Shown one piece after another: positions 16,163 to 22,936 of a DNA stretch of 33,419 bases (position 1 is its first letter; every line of letters begins with the position of its first letter). Source of the stretch: PVC group bacterium (GTDB lineage Bacteria; Omnitrophota; Gorgyraeia; B26-G9). Under the pieces are notes generated by a model that saw only the letters and a list, made by a program, of their open reading frames with translations, had not been told where the DNA came from and searched no databases. The stretch spans positions 1 through 33,419 of the forward strand of contig JAAEQR010000016.1 in the NCBI GenBank assembly GCA_024231215.1. The letters are read 5' to 3'. The position numbers were made by a program, and so were the translations under genes.

Positions 16163-16922
16163 TAATGTAGCAGTTAAATCAATAATGGAGTCACTACGAT
16201 GGTGTGACTTACCAAAGAATATTGCATATAGTCTATTCCCAGTAGAAGATATACCAATGTCATCATGGGGAATCGTTAATAAAGTAATAACTTTTTCGAA
16301 TGGCAGTTGGGATGCCCGGAGTGTTAATCAGCTTAAGGAAATTCAGAGATTTCTAGTAAAACGCCCACGGCCAATCCATATAATAGTGCCACAATTAATT
16401 AATCATCAGAATGAATCCGGAAATAGAGAAAAGAAACTCAAAGGTTTTTGTTCTGTTCAAGTCTTCGATGTTTCTAGCCAGAGTTATGGTGATCCGGTAG
16501 AAGTAAAAACGCCAAGTGCTAAATTATTAAATATTACAAAGCTTTCCTCTAAGTGGAATGTTAACCCGCGGGGATTGAAAACTGCATATAGGATCAATAC
16601 ATTCTATGATGAGAGTATTATTGATCAGGCATTTGATTCTGGTAAGAAGTATGCATGGACATTGGTAAATAAAGTTTATCGTGACGTATATCCAGATAAA
16701 ACAGATCAGATGGAGCGATTATTAGTTGAGGAAATTAGCGCACTTGTTTTGCTTAGGCTCTTGGGATTTGAGGCGCATTACAACGGCGTTTTAATTGATA
16801 AGATTAAAGTATACGGTCGGTATAAAAAGCTCAGTAGCATTGCATCAACGCTTCATGTCCTAAAGATGGTTGAGAAGACCATGAATGCTGTTCTGGACGG
16901 AGTAGTAGATGATCTTGATTAG
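16155..16922 (+). CDS. ArdC-like paralogue lacking the metallopeptidase motif
   Basis: A 255-residue protein whose first 80 residues align with the preceding gene: DLPKNIAYSLFP with NLPKAMAYSMHP, SWGIVNKVITFSNGSWDAR with AWSFNNRIIMYLSGTLDAR, and RFLVKRPRPIHIIVPQ with RFVKKGAKCIYIIAPN. The C-terminal part keeps the helix RLLVEEISALVLL, equivalent to the third-ligand helix, but where the partner has HELSHAVD this protein has YAWTLVNKV, so no HExxH exists. It is a full-length, coupled open frame, not debris. It could be a regulatory or heterodimer partner of the active copy, or a decoyed DNA-binding version. This comparison is by eye. Confidence 0.65.
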   Translation: MLDNVAVKSIMESLRWCDLPKNIAYSLFPVEDIPMSSWGIVNKVITFSNGSWDARSVNQLKEIQRFLVKRPRPIHIIVPQLINHQNESGNREKKLKGFCSVQVFDVSSQSYGDPVEVKTPSAKLLNITKLSSKWNVNPRGLKTAYRINTFYDESIIDQAFDSGKKYAWTLVNKVYRDVYPDKTDQMERLLVEEISALVLLRLLGFEAHYNGVLIDKIKVYGRYKKLSSIASTLHVLKMVEKTMNAVLDGVVDDLD

Positions 16923-16936
16923 AGTTTAATTAAGGA

Positions 16937-16961
16937 GAAGGTGGCTTGGCCGGCTGCCTTC
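16937..16961 (+). terminator. Hairpin after the ardC-like pair
   Basis: GAAGGTGGC pairs fully (with G-U pairs) with GCTGCCTTC around TTGGCCG. There is no T-run behind it (CCCTATATAT), so it may be an RNA-stability or attenuation structure rather than a terminator. It is overlapped on its 5' side by AAGGAG, although no convincing gene follows. Confidence 0.45.
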
Positions 16962-17398
16962 CCCTATATATGAAATCATTATGCCTTTTTGCATTTCCTC
17001 ATGAAATATTTGAGAAACGATTTCATTCGATTTGTAAAAATAGTGTGCTTGATTTGGATATTGATATATCGATCGTTAAGCAGGCGGGCGTAGCACAATT
17101 CCCCTTATATGACGGTTCTCTGTGACAGTTCCGTCGTCCTGACTCCACTTTTTACATATAATGTATTTCATGTTCGTTCTGCCTCCTGGCTCCACACATC
17201 ATTATGAGGGCTGTAAGATTAGATGCTGTCAGGAAATAAATTATATGTAAACACCAGAACCTTTGTAGCAAAACCATAGTGGGAATTGTTTTAGTGTATC
17301 TGTCATTGATTGAATTTCTGTGAAAATTCTATAAAGCAGTAATAAATGCTCCCGCATAATTGTGATAAAATATCGTATACGGTAATGAATTAATTATT
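16962..17398. other. Gene-free region with an 18-nt inverted repeat near the rep-like gene
   Basis: No supported gene. TTTACATATAATGTATTT (17151-17168) is repeated in inverse at 17234-17251 with one mismatch, enclosing 65 nt. A smaller inverted pair, GACGG (17111-17115) with CCGTC (17131-17135), lies just upstream. The region is at the 3' end of a replication-initiator-like gene and also separates two converging genes, so an origin, a transfer site or a bidirectional terminator are all possible. Confidence 0.45.
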
Positions 17399-18397
17399 CT
17401 ATTTCCGTAACTTCTTATGTAACCAATTATAGTAATTTCTACATCTTTTATTAGGTTCATCCTTTGGTCTTGCCCAGTCGATGTGATCTTTTATTTTCTC
17501 GTATATTGTGTCTTTAATCCATTTTATACCATTTGGAAGTGTATTGCTCCATAACAAATCATAAAAGAATCCAGGTATTTTTTCACCCTGGTCCTGTTTT
17601 TTTCTGTATTCATCTAGTTCTTTATCAGAAATATGATAGTACTTTGATCGATTGAGTTCGGTTAACTCGTTTAATATCGTTTCGTCCTTTAATAGATAAT
17701 TATTATACCATTCTCTTATACAATCAACGTACTGATCAAAGGTTAATTTTGCAATATCATTATGTAGACCTTCTTTTGCTCCTAATACATAATTTTTAGC
17801 ATTAAAATTACATATAGGTTTGTTTTGTGAGGCTTCCAAAGCCTCACCACAAACAACAGGAACATTTTCTTCTTCTACAGTATTATACGGAATTGAATCT
17901 ATCTTTTCGGGTGCAGTATTTACTTCATCATATAAGGTCTCATTTTCTGGACTAATATTAAGTCTGGTATTTTTGTGATTGGTATTATTTATAATGGTAT
18001 TATTAGTACCCGTATTAACCATGCCTGGTTTTTCCATGCCTGGTTCAGACCGGTGTGGTAAATCTCCTACATGGACCTCATGCTTCATATTTACTAAATT
18101 GTTAAATTTAATAGTGTATACGTTATGCGTATACTTACCACCTGGTCCTCGTTCCTTCCTGATCTCAAACCAATCAAATTGTTCCAGTTCCTTGGCATAT
18201 TTCCTTATAGTGTCCTCACCGCAACCTAATTGAAATGCTAATAACCCTTGAGTAGGGTATGAGTCAGTGCTATTTGTCCCTTGATAGCTGGCAAGTAAGC
18301 CAAATAGTGCTTTTGCACCTATACTTATACTTTGATTTGCGAATATTGCTTTAGGGGCGAGGCCCCAGCCTTTAAAATCATTTGTAGAATTATTCAT
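17399..18397 (-). CDS. Helix-turn-helix replication-initiator-like protein
   Basis: A 332-residue protein. Residues about 25-100 form a winged-helix domain of the HTH_36 type: IGAKALFGLLASYQG, SYPTQGLLAFQLGCGEDTIRKY, and KELEQFDWFEIRKE, as in plasmid and phage replication initiators and DnaD/O-like primosome proteins. A long polar linker (100-190) follows, then a helical C-terminal domain rich in W, Y and K (EWYNNYLL, WIKDTIYEKIKDHIDWARP). The ATG at 18397 has GGAGG 5 nt upstream, which decides the start over 18409. It is the only minus-strand gene in the element and may control replication or the divergent small genes. Confidence 0.6.
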   Translation of the reverse strand: MNNSTNDFKGWGLAPKAIFANQSISIGAKALFGLLASYQGTNSTDSYPTQGLLAFQLGCGEDTIRKYAKELEQFDWFEIRKERGPGGKYTHNVYTIKFNNLVNMKHEVHVGDLPHRSEPGMEKPGMVNTGTNNTIINNTNHKNTRLNISPENETLYDEVNTAPEKIDSIPYNTVEEENVPVVCGEALEASQNKPICNFNAKNYVLGAKEGLHNDIAKLTFDQYVDCIREWYNNYLLKDETILNELTELNRSKYYHISDKELDEYRKKQDQGEKIPGFFYDLLWSNTLPNGIKWIKDTIYEKIKDHIDWARPKDEPNKRCRNYYNWLHKKLRK

Positions 18398-18634
18398 TTT
18401 ATCCTCCATTCAGAATTATGTTTATTCACCTTTATTGGTTATTAGGAAGTCGCGGAGAAAAACTAAGTAAAAAACCTTCGATTTACGTTTTCCCCCCTTC
18501 ATATAACTCAAAAACATAAGTTTATTTTTTAAATTACTGTACAAATCTGTGCATCTCTCTTCAGGATTATCCTGATAAAATCTTCCAAATATTCTTGAAC
18601 CGTTTCCTGAATATTTTTCTACACCTATAGTATG

Positions 18635-18730
18635 CTAATTTATTGCAATATCTATCTCTATTATTTTTATATCTATTGTAGCTTCTTCTGTAGCTTCTTC
18701 TGTAGCTTCTTCAACTTTTTTATCTCCCAT
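18635..18730 (-). CDS. 31-residue frame with a triple EEAT repeat
   Basis: Within the 412-nt gap upstream of the rep-like gene, the 12-nt unit TGTAGCTTCTTC is repeated three times in tandem. On the minus strand this gives an ATG-initiated frame, MGDKKVEEATEEATEEAT and then a short isoleucine-rich tail. There is no Shine-Dalgarno sequence, and it is too short to judge as a protein. The DNA repeat itself is clear. It may be a remnant of a longer gene, or the repeat may serve as protein-binding sites for the rep-like gene. The rest of 18398-18809 is AT-rich with nothing I can name. Confidence 0.3.
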   Translation of the reverse strand: MGDKKVEEATEEATEEATIDIKIIEIDIAIN

Positions 18731-18809
18731 TTTTTATAAAAGACGATACTATATATACGGCAACATATTTCACACGCCAGTTACGGCAAATAACTAAAAA
18801 GGAGTTTAT

Positions 18810-19112
18810 ATGGAACACATATTACCACCCAAGGTGGAGATCACATCTGAAATCATCGAACAGTACAAAGAAAAGTCTGATCAGGAAAGAATAAATGATT
18901 TGGTTAGATGTAGGGAACTCAGAATCCGGCATCACATTAAACAAGGCCGAATTTCCCTCAGAATGCGACAGAACGTCACAATGGTCAGCGTCATAGAGCG
19001 AATAGCGCACGTACCAGCACCAGCTCAGATAGCAAGATACGTTCTCGCTGTTGAAGCAGAGGTCGCAGAAATTAAGATTAAGAAAGGAGCTAAAAATGAA
19101 CCAAAGCAATAG
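18810..19112 (+). CDS. 100-residue hypothetical, basic helical protein
   Basis: A 100-residue, strongly charged protein with RBS AAAAAGGAG. It is predicted largely helical: EIIEQYKEKSDQERINDLVR, then the arginine-rich RCRELRIRHHIKQGRISLRMRQ, and a C-terminal helix ending KIKKGAK. The net positive centre suits nucleic-acid binding. It overlaps the next gene by 17 nt, so the two are coupled. Not recognised. Confidence 0.55.
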   Translation: MEHILPPKVEITSEIIEQYKEKSDQERINDLVRCRELRIRHHIKQGRISLRMRQNVTMVSVIERIAHVPAPAQIARYVLAVEAEVAEIKIKKGAKNEPKQ

Positions 19113-19347
19113 GAAAAGTGAGTATATAAGTGTAAGAGAAGCTGCCATCCGTATGGGAACGTCTGAAGCCATGATGTATAAATTGGTACGTAATAATGAA
19201 ATTCCAGGCTCATTAAAACTTGGAGATAAATGGTTGATTGATAAGATAATCTTCGGTATCTGGAATCATATGGGCGGGGAGTGGAGGCCGGAGTATCTCT
19301 CAGTGATAAAACTCTGCAAACTTATAAGTAAGATTGATGAGGATTAA
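19096..19347 (+). CDS. Excisionase-family helix-turn-helix protein
   Basis: An 83-residue protein with a MerR-like/HTH_17 winged helix: YISVREAAIRMGTSEAMMYK, VRNNEIPGSLKLGDKWLIDK. Such proteins act as excisionases or small DNA-binding regulators of mobile elements. The start at 19096 has AAAGGAG; the longer frame lies inside the upstream gene. It shares TAATG with the next gene. A second protein of this type (22392-22595) sits next to the integrase, so this copy may be a regulator rather than the excisionase. Confidence 0.7.
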   Translation: MNQSNRKSEYISVREAAIRMGTSEAMMYKLVRNNEIPGSLKLGDKWLIDKIIFGIWNHMGGEWRPEYLSVIKLCKLISKIDED

Positions 19348-19745
19348 TGATGGATGATAATCAGAAAAGAAAGGTAATTCGTAAATACAGAATGGAATGT
19401 GATGTAGAAAAAATGCACAGTTATATACCATTGATCAGTCGTGGTATTCTCGTTAGTTTCACAAATTCAATAAAAACTGCCAAGAAAAAAAAAGAAGAAA
19501 AATGCATGTCGGATTATCAAATTCTTAAGTATCTCAACGATCACTGCGAAGGTGATATAAGTATAGAAATTATTAAATTACTTGAGAAGTTCTCCGAAGA
19601 CAGGGATTTAGCTCCATTGATTAAAGGTACGGATCTACCTCATGTTAATAGTAAGATCTTATTACTTGGTATCCTTTACATTTGTGCTTGCTACGAGCGA
19701 CCTAGCAGTAAATGGGATCCGATTTTAGAAGGAGAGTCACTCTAG
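19347..19745 (+). CDS. 132-residue hypothetical protein
   Basis: Coupled to the HTH gene through a TAATG overlap. The 132-residue product is helical, begins with a charged segment (DDNQKRKVIRKYRMECD) and has a lysine cluster (KTAKKKKEEK) and a hydrophobic helix near the end (SKILLLGILYICACYE), which is too short and polar at its ends to be a sure membrane segment. Not recognised. Confidence 0.5.
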   Translation: MMDDNQKRKVIRKYRMECDVEKMHSYIPLISRGILVSFTNSIKTAKKKKEEKCMSDYQILKYLNDHCEGDISIEIIKLLEKFSEDRDLAPLIKGTDLPHVNSKILLLGILYICACYERPSSKWDPILEGESL

Positions 19746-19814
19746 TCAATATAGCCCTATGCACATTTGCTCACCGAAGTCCTCCATTTTGTTTAGCTGC
19801 CCGAGTCAGTAGCT

Positions 19815-19842
19815 AAATAGGCGGTGTGTATGGGGCCTATTT
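19815..19842 (+). terminator. Hairpin downstream of a small operon
   Basis: AAATAGGC pairs with GCCTATTT around a 12-nt loop; a second inverted pair, TTTAGCT/AGCTAAA, lies just upstream (19790-19818) and would compete with it. The following bases are AT-rich (TTAATCAATATTATTTTT). Termination of the 18.8-19.7 kb genes, or alternate folding, are possible. Confidence 0.45.
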
Positions 19843-19968
19843 AATCAATATTATTTTTCAGGTAACTTTATTTTACATTAAGGATATTTCTCAATCCGCA
19901 TCCATCAAGATCCTCTTTTGATTTCCGCGAATACTTATTTTAGTTTTAAATAATATAAGGAGCGGAAT

Positions 19969-20598
19969 ATGGATGAGTTTTACAATGGTGAAATTTATAA
20001 TTTAAGTGATCCAAATGCTTTTGTTAGGCTTATTAAATCAGATGAGAAATATATGAAAGAGTTTAAGGAAATCACCGGTAAAGATATAGAGTATGTTGAG
20101 AAACTTCTTAAGAATCCAGAAAACAGAAATCGTGCAATTGCTTTATTATCTAAATCGCGAGAAGAAACTAGTAATAAATCTTTAAAAAAAATTGAGGTGC
20201 CTTCTGATTTTAGCCTTTTGGAATCTGATTTAGAAGAAAAGGGAACACCGTTTATTGAATTTGTGGAAAGTCCTGAAGGTCCACGAGAACCATTATATAA
20301 TAAATTAGTTCCTATTATACCAGAAAAATCACATCGACCACCACGTTTTTTAATAAAACAGTACCTGCGTAAATTTTTTAATAATTATCCCGGCAATACA
20401 ATAGATAAATTTGAGATTGTTGAAAAATTAACAAGAAAATACAACAATTGTAATGATAGAGATCGTGCCGATTTAATCGGTATTAGTCCTTCGGTTTATT
20501 CGAGACATGTGTCGGATAGATATGGAAGTAAATCTTATAGAGAGAAGAAGTACCCAAAATTATTTCCGGAAAAAACATACCCTAGGAAAAAGAAATAG
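19969..20598 (+). CDS. 209-residue hypothetical protein
   Basis: RBS ATAAGGAG is 7 nt before the ATG. The 209-residue product has an acidic helical N-terminal half (about 1-115) and a basic C-terminal region (about 116-209). The latter includes KFEIVEKLTRKYNNC followed by RADLIGISPSVYSRHVSDRYG, a plausible DNA-binding helix-turn-helix, and a final PRKKK tail. It may be a regulator of the element, but no family is recognised. A 237-nt AT-rich gap follows. Confidence 0.5.
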   Translation: MDEFYNGEIYNLSDPNAFVRLIKSDEKYMKEFKEITGKDIEYVEKLLKNPENRNRAIALLSKSREETSNKSLKKIEVPSDFSLLESDLEEKGTPFIEFVESPEGPREPLYNKLVPIIPEKSHRPPRFLIKQYLRKFFNNYPGNTIDKFEIVEKLTRKYNNCNDRDRADLIGISPSVYSRHVSDRYGSKSYREKKYPKLFPEKTYPRKKK

Positions 20599-20743
20599 CT
20601 CAATATTTCATTAAGAAATACCCTTCTAAATACACCACAACTTTTACACAACTATTTCTCCCCTCAACCTTGCATCTTCTTTAATTACATGTTCTTAGGA
20701 TATATTGAAATCCTCTTTTGTCTGTTTTAATATTTGAACTTTA

Positions 20744-20820
20744 TTGACAATTAATCGTAATTAATGTAATTTTGCTATTTAGTTTGTCAATTAAGCATAT
20801 TTGCTAATATTTAGTTGTCA
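20744..20820 (+). promoter_or_regulatory. Putative promoter with paired operator-like repeats
   Basis: TTGACA (20744-20749) is followed after 17 nt by TAATTT (20767-20772). Immediately after comes a pair of direct repeats about 29 nt apart, TTTGCTATTTAGTTTGTCA and TTTGCTAATATTTAGTTGTCA, close to three helical turns. The arrangement fits a repressor-controlled promoter for the genes at 20836 and 21146. Small iterons are an alternative. Confidence 0.4.
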
Positions 20821-20835
20821 TTGTAGGAAGGATTT

Positions 20836-21108
20836 ATGATATCAAAAGATTTTTTGAAGGATCGGATTAAAACCTATCATTCTAAAGGGCTAAAGGCTCT
20901 TCCTGCGAGAGTTAATATTGGTGATGATGGTAAAAATAAGCCTTTTTTTGGTAAAGGAAAAGGATGGAAAGAGGAAATTAGTGTTTTATACGAACAATAT
21001 TCGAAATGGTCACAGGATAATGGCCATAAAAGGATAAGTAAAGTAACTTTAGGCCGCAGATTAACTAATAGAGGCTTCATTATATACGGTTTGGTTTTAG
21101 CGAACTAA
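20836..21108 (+). CDS. 90-residue protein, possible primase-helicase remnant
   Basis: RBS GGAAGGA precedes the ATG. The N-terminal half, TYHSKGLKALPARVN followed by NKPFFGKGKGWKE, resembles the start of prim-pol domains (Y-x3-G-x-x-x-x-P ... K-P ... G-W). The C-terminal half, LYEQYSKWSQDNGHKRISK then TLGRRLTNRGF, resembles the winged-helix end of D5/P4-type primase-helicases. Together it looks like the two ends of a large primase-helicase joined after loss of the middle, yet the frame is open and has its own promoter. The resemblance was judged by eye and is not strong. Confidence 0.45.
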   Translation: MISKDFLKDRIKTYHSKGLKALPARVNIGDDGKNKPFFGKGKGWKEEISVLYEQYSKWSQDNGHKRISKVTLGRRLTNRGFIIYGLVLAN

Positions 21109-21145
21109 ACTAATTTTTTAATTATTAACTGAAAGGAGATCCACA

Positions 21146-21583
21146 ATGGATAATCTTTCTATTGATTTATCGGACTGTAAAAGTCCAAGCAAAAGCCAAC
21201 CACCGGTTGGTAATTATAAGATGGTCATAAAGACCGTCGAGAAAAAAGTGAGTAAGCAAGGCAATGACATGTTGGTATTAGCCATGGACGTAGCGGAAGG
21301 ACCTTATAAAGAGTGTTTCAGCAGATATCCGAGGCCGTACTTCATGCCATTTCATAACGATTCGTGTAAGGCTCGGATGGCAGAAGACCTGCAAAAGATA
21401 ATTGACTCCAATCCCGGAGAATTATCTGAAGAAGAGGTTTTCTCAAAGAATTTTGATCCACAGACATTGGCGGGAAAGAAAGTCGGAGCAAAGCTTCGAT
21501 TAAAAGACGGTCGTGATGACCTGATTATTGTGGGTTATCTGTGTGAGATTGATAACTCAACTGTAAAAACATATTACTTTTAA
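21146..21583 (+). CDS. DUF669-like phage/plasmid ssDNA-binding protein
   Basis: A 145-residue protein with the DUF669 style of sequence: PPVGNYKMVIKTVEKKVSKQ, then GNDMLVLAMDVAEGPYKECF and a glycine-basic C-terminal strand (KKVGAKLRLKDGRDDLIIVG). These proteins occur beside replication and recombination genes of phages and are thought to bind ssDNA. RBS GAAAGGAG is strong. It follows the primase-like fragment by 37 nt, consistent with a replication segment. Confidence 0.65.
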   Translation: MDNLSIDLSDCKSPSKSQPPVGNYKMVIKTVEKKVSKQGNDMLVLAMDVAEGPYKECFSRYPRPYFMPFHNDSCKARMAEDLQKIIDSNPGELSEEEVFSKNFDPQTLAGKKVGAKLRLKDGRDDLIIVGYLCEIDNSTVKTYYF

Positions 21584-21607
21584 CTTTAACATGGGAATAG
21601 TTTTTTT

Positions 21608-21640
21608 GGAATGGTCTTTAACGAGGCCATTCCTATTAAT
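21608..21640 (+). terminator. Intrinsic terminator after the DUF669-like gene
   Basis: GGAATGGTCT pairs over ten positions (one G-U) with AGGCCATTCC around TTAACG; a T-rich stretch follows. It ends close to the GTG start at 21658. Confidence 0.7.
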
Positions 21641-21657
21641 TTTTATTGTGAGGAATC

Positions 21658-22260
21658 GTGAATAACAGAAATCTTAATGAATATCTTGAAATAATAAGGA
21701 GATATACCGCAGAGTGGCCTGGAAAAGATTGGAGCTGGGTTAAATTAGTATATTGGCCGATAAATGATTGGGAAGCTAGTGAGAATAATGATTTTCCGGA
21801 GATTTTTAAAGGATATATTCCCACAAATTTTGAAATTGTCGTAAGTATGAATGAGGATGGTAGTTTCGTTGATGAGCCGCTGAAAGAAATTGTCATTTAT
21901 TGGGAGTATCGAGAGATGGATGGCTGGTTAGAATGGTATAGTAATAATTCTGTTTCAATGTCTGATGTTAGGATGGAGATAGTTGGTAGGAATCGTTTGA
22001 ATCAAATACGCAATTATTTAACTGATGAAGAATATGATGACGCGTATGAAAAGATGTTGCGCCTTTGGGATTTAGAATGCTCTATTTGCGCTAAAGATAT
22101 TACCCTTGAAGATATGAGAGCGTGTGATGTCTTTCAATTTGCTGATTATGAAATATTCCGAGTATGTAAGAATTATCAGAACGATTTTCATCAATGGGAA
22201 ATCGAACGAAGAATAGCTGAGTATGAAGAAAACAAAAAAGCTCCATTTGAAGTAATATAA
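21658..22260 (+). CDS. 200-residue tryptophan-rich hypothetical protein
   Basis: Starts with GTG at 21658 behind GAGGAA. The protein is acidic and unusually rich in W and Y in its first half (EWPGKDWSWVKLVYWP, YWEYREMDGWLEWYSN). A helical second half contains CSICAKDITLEDMRAC, a possible half zinc site, and HQWEIERRIAEYEENKK at the end. Not recognised. It sits between two hairpins in the same pattern as the genes at 13.1-15.3 kb. Confidence 0.55.
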   Translation: MNNRNLNEYLEIIRRYTAEWPGKDWSWVKLVYWPINDWEASENNDFPEIFKGYIPTNFEIVVSMNEDGSFVDEPLKEIVIYWEYREMDGWLEWYSNNSVSMSDVRMEIVGRNRLNQIRNYLTDEEYDDAYEKMLRLWDLECSICAKDITLEDMRACDVFQFADYEIFRVCKNYQNDFHQWEIERRIAEYEENKKAPFEVI

Positions 22261-22273
22261 ATCTTGTCTAATG

Positions 22274-22301
22274 AATCCGCTGTTAAAGTTTGCGGCGGAT
22301 T
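22274..22301 (+). terminator. Hairpin before the excisionase-like gene
   Basis: AATCCGCTGT pairs with GCGGCGGATT (two U-G pairs) around an 8-nt loop, followed by TCTTCCTTAT. It separates the tryptophan-rich gene from the excisionase-like gene. Confidence 0.55.
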
Positions 22302-22391
22302 TCTTCCTTATAAGGGGGTAAATGAACAGGCCATATGATAAAGGACAACATGTATATTGTCCTATTGAAAGTGAATTCGGAGGACTTTTCA

Positions 22392-22595
22392 ATGAGTAAA
22401 ATTTCTTCCGGATTCGAGCCGCTTATTGGCATTGATGATGTTTGTGAATATCTTGGAGACATTCCCAAGAAAACGGTTTATAAGTGGTCATCGGAGTCTC
22501 GAATAAATGGTTTCCCTGTTTATAAAACGGGAAGACATTTACGTTTTAGGAAAAGCGAGATAGATACCTGGTTACGCAATCAATGTAGAAATTAG
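22392..22595 (+). CDS. Excisionase-like HTH_17 protein
   Basis: A 67-residue protein with the full HTH_17 / excisionase pattern: LIGIDDVCEYLGDIPKKTVYKW, then GFPVYKTGRHLRFRKSEIDTWL. Such proteins bend attachment-site DNA and favour excision by the tyrosine integrase. The ATG at 22392 follows GGAGG by 8 nt, which chooses it over 22335. It ends 341 nt before the integrase; the gap carries the attachment-like sequences. Confidence 0.8.
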   Translation: MSKISSGFEPLIGIDDVCEYLGDIPKKTVYKWSSESRINGFPVYKTGRHLRFRKSEIDTWLRNQCRN

Positions 22596-22649
22596 TAAAT
22601 TAGAAGCAATCTCTCATGTCCCTATCTTGTCCCAACAATTCTAACAATG

Positions 22650-22776
22650 CTTTAAAATAGAGGGTTTTAGAGGGGTAATTAAGACTCCCCTCACCTCCAC
22701 CAACTAAAATCACGCCCTTTCGAAAAAGTCTTGAAAGGGCTGTTTTGATGCCGAAAACCCTTTAAAATAGCGGTTT
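22650..22776. other. Candidate attachment region between xis-like and integrase genes
   Basis: The gap holds several signals. A direct repeat, CTTTAAAATAGAGGGTTT (22650-22667), returns as CTTTAAAATAGCGGTTT (22760-22776). A GAGGGG/CCCCTC inverted pair (22670-22692) is followed directly by ACCTCCACCA, which is how many tmRNA (ssrA) and some tRNA genes end. A hairpin GCCCTTTC/GAAAGGGC (22714-22740) follows. TCTTGTCCCA and TTTGTCCCAG lie at either side. Repeats and a tRNA-like 3' end beside an integrase suggest an att site; no second copy of the core was found in the window. Confidence 0.4.
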
Positions 22777-22936
22777 CCAGCCAGATTTTAGATTTCTCTT
22801 TGTTTCCCGTTATTCCCTTTAATTCCTATCATTTCTCAAAGTAATTGTTCCAAATTTGTCCCAGTTATATATTTTTAATTAAAAGAAAGGTCTGTTTTCT
22901 TAATTTTTTCTAACTTTTTTAGGAGCAAATAAGGCA

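Noticed and set aside
16970..17125. 51-codon ATG frame in the gap after the ArdC-like pair
   Set aside because: No RBS (CCCCTATAT precedes the ATG), no recognisable pattern, and it runs through inverted repeats.
22670..22697. A functional tmRNA (ssrA) gene end
   Set aside because: The T-arm-like hairpin has an 11-nt loop without TTCRA, and no upstream tmRNA parts are present; kept only as an att-like sequence.
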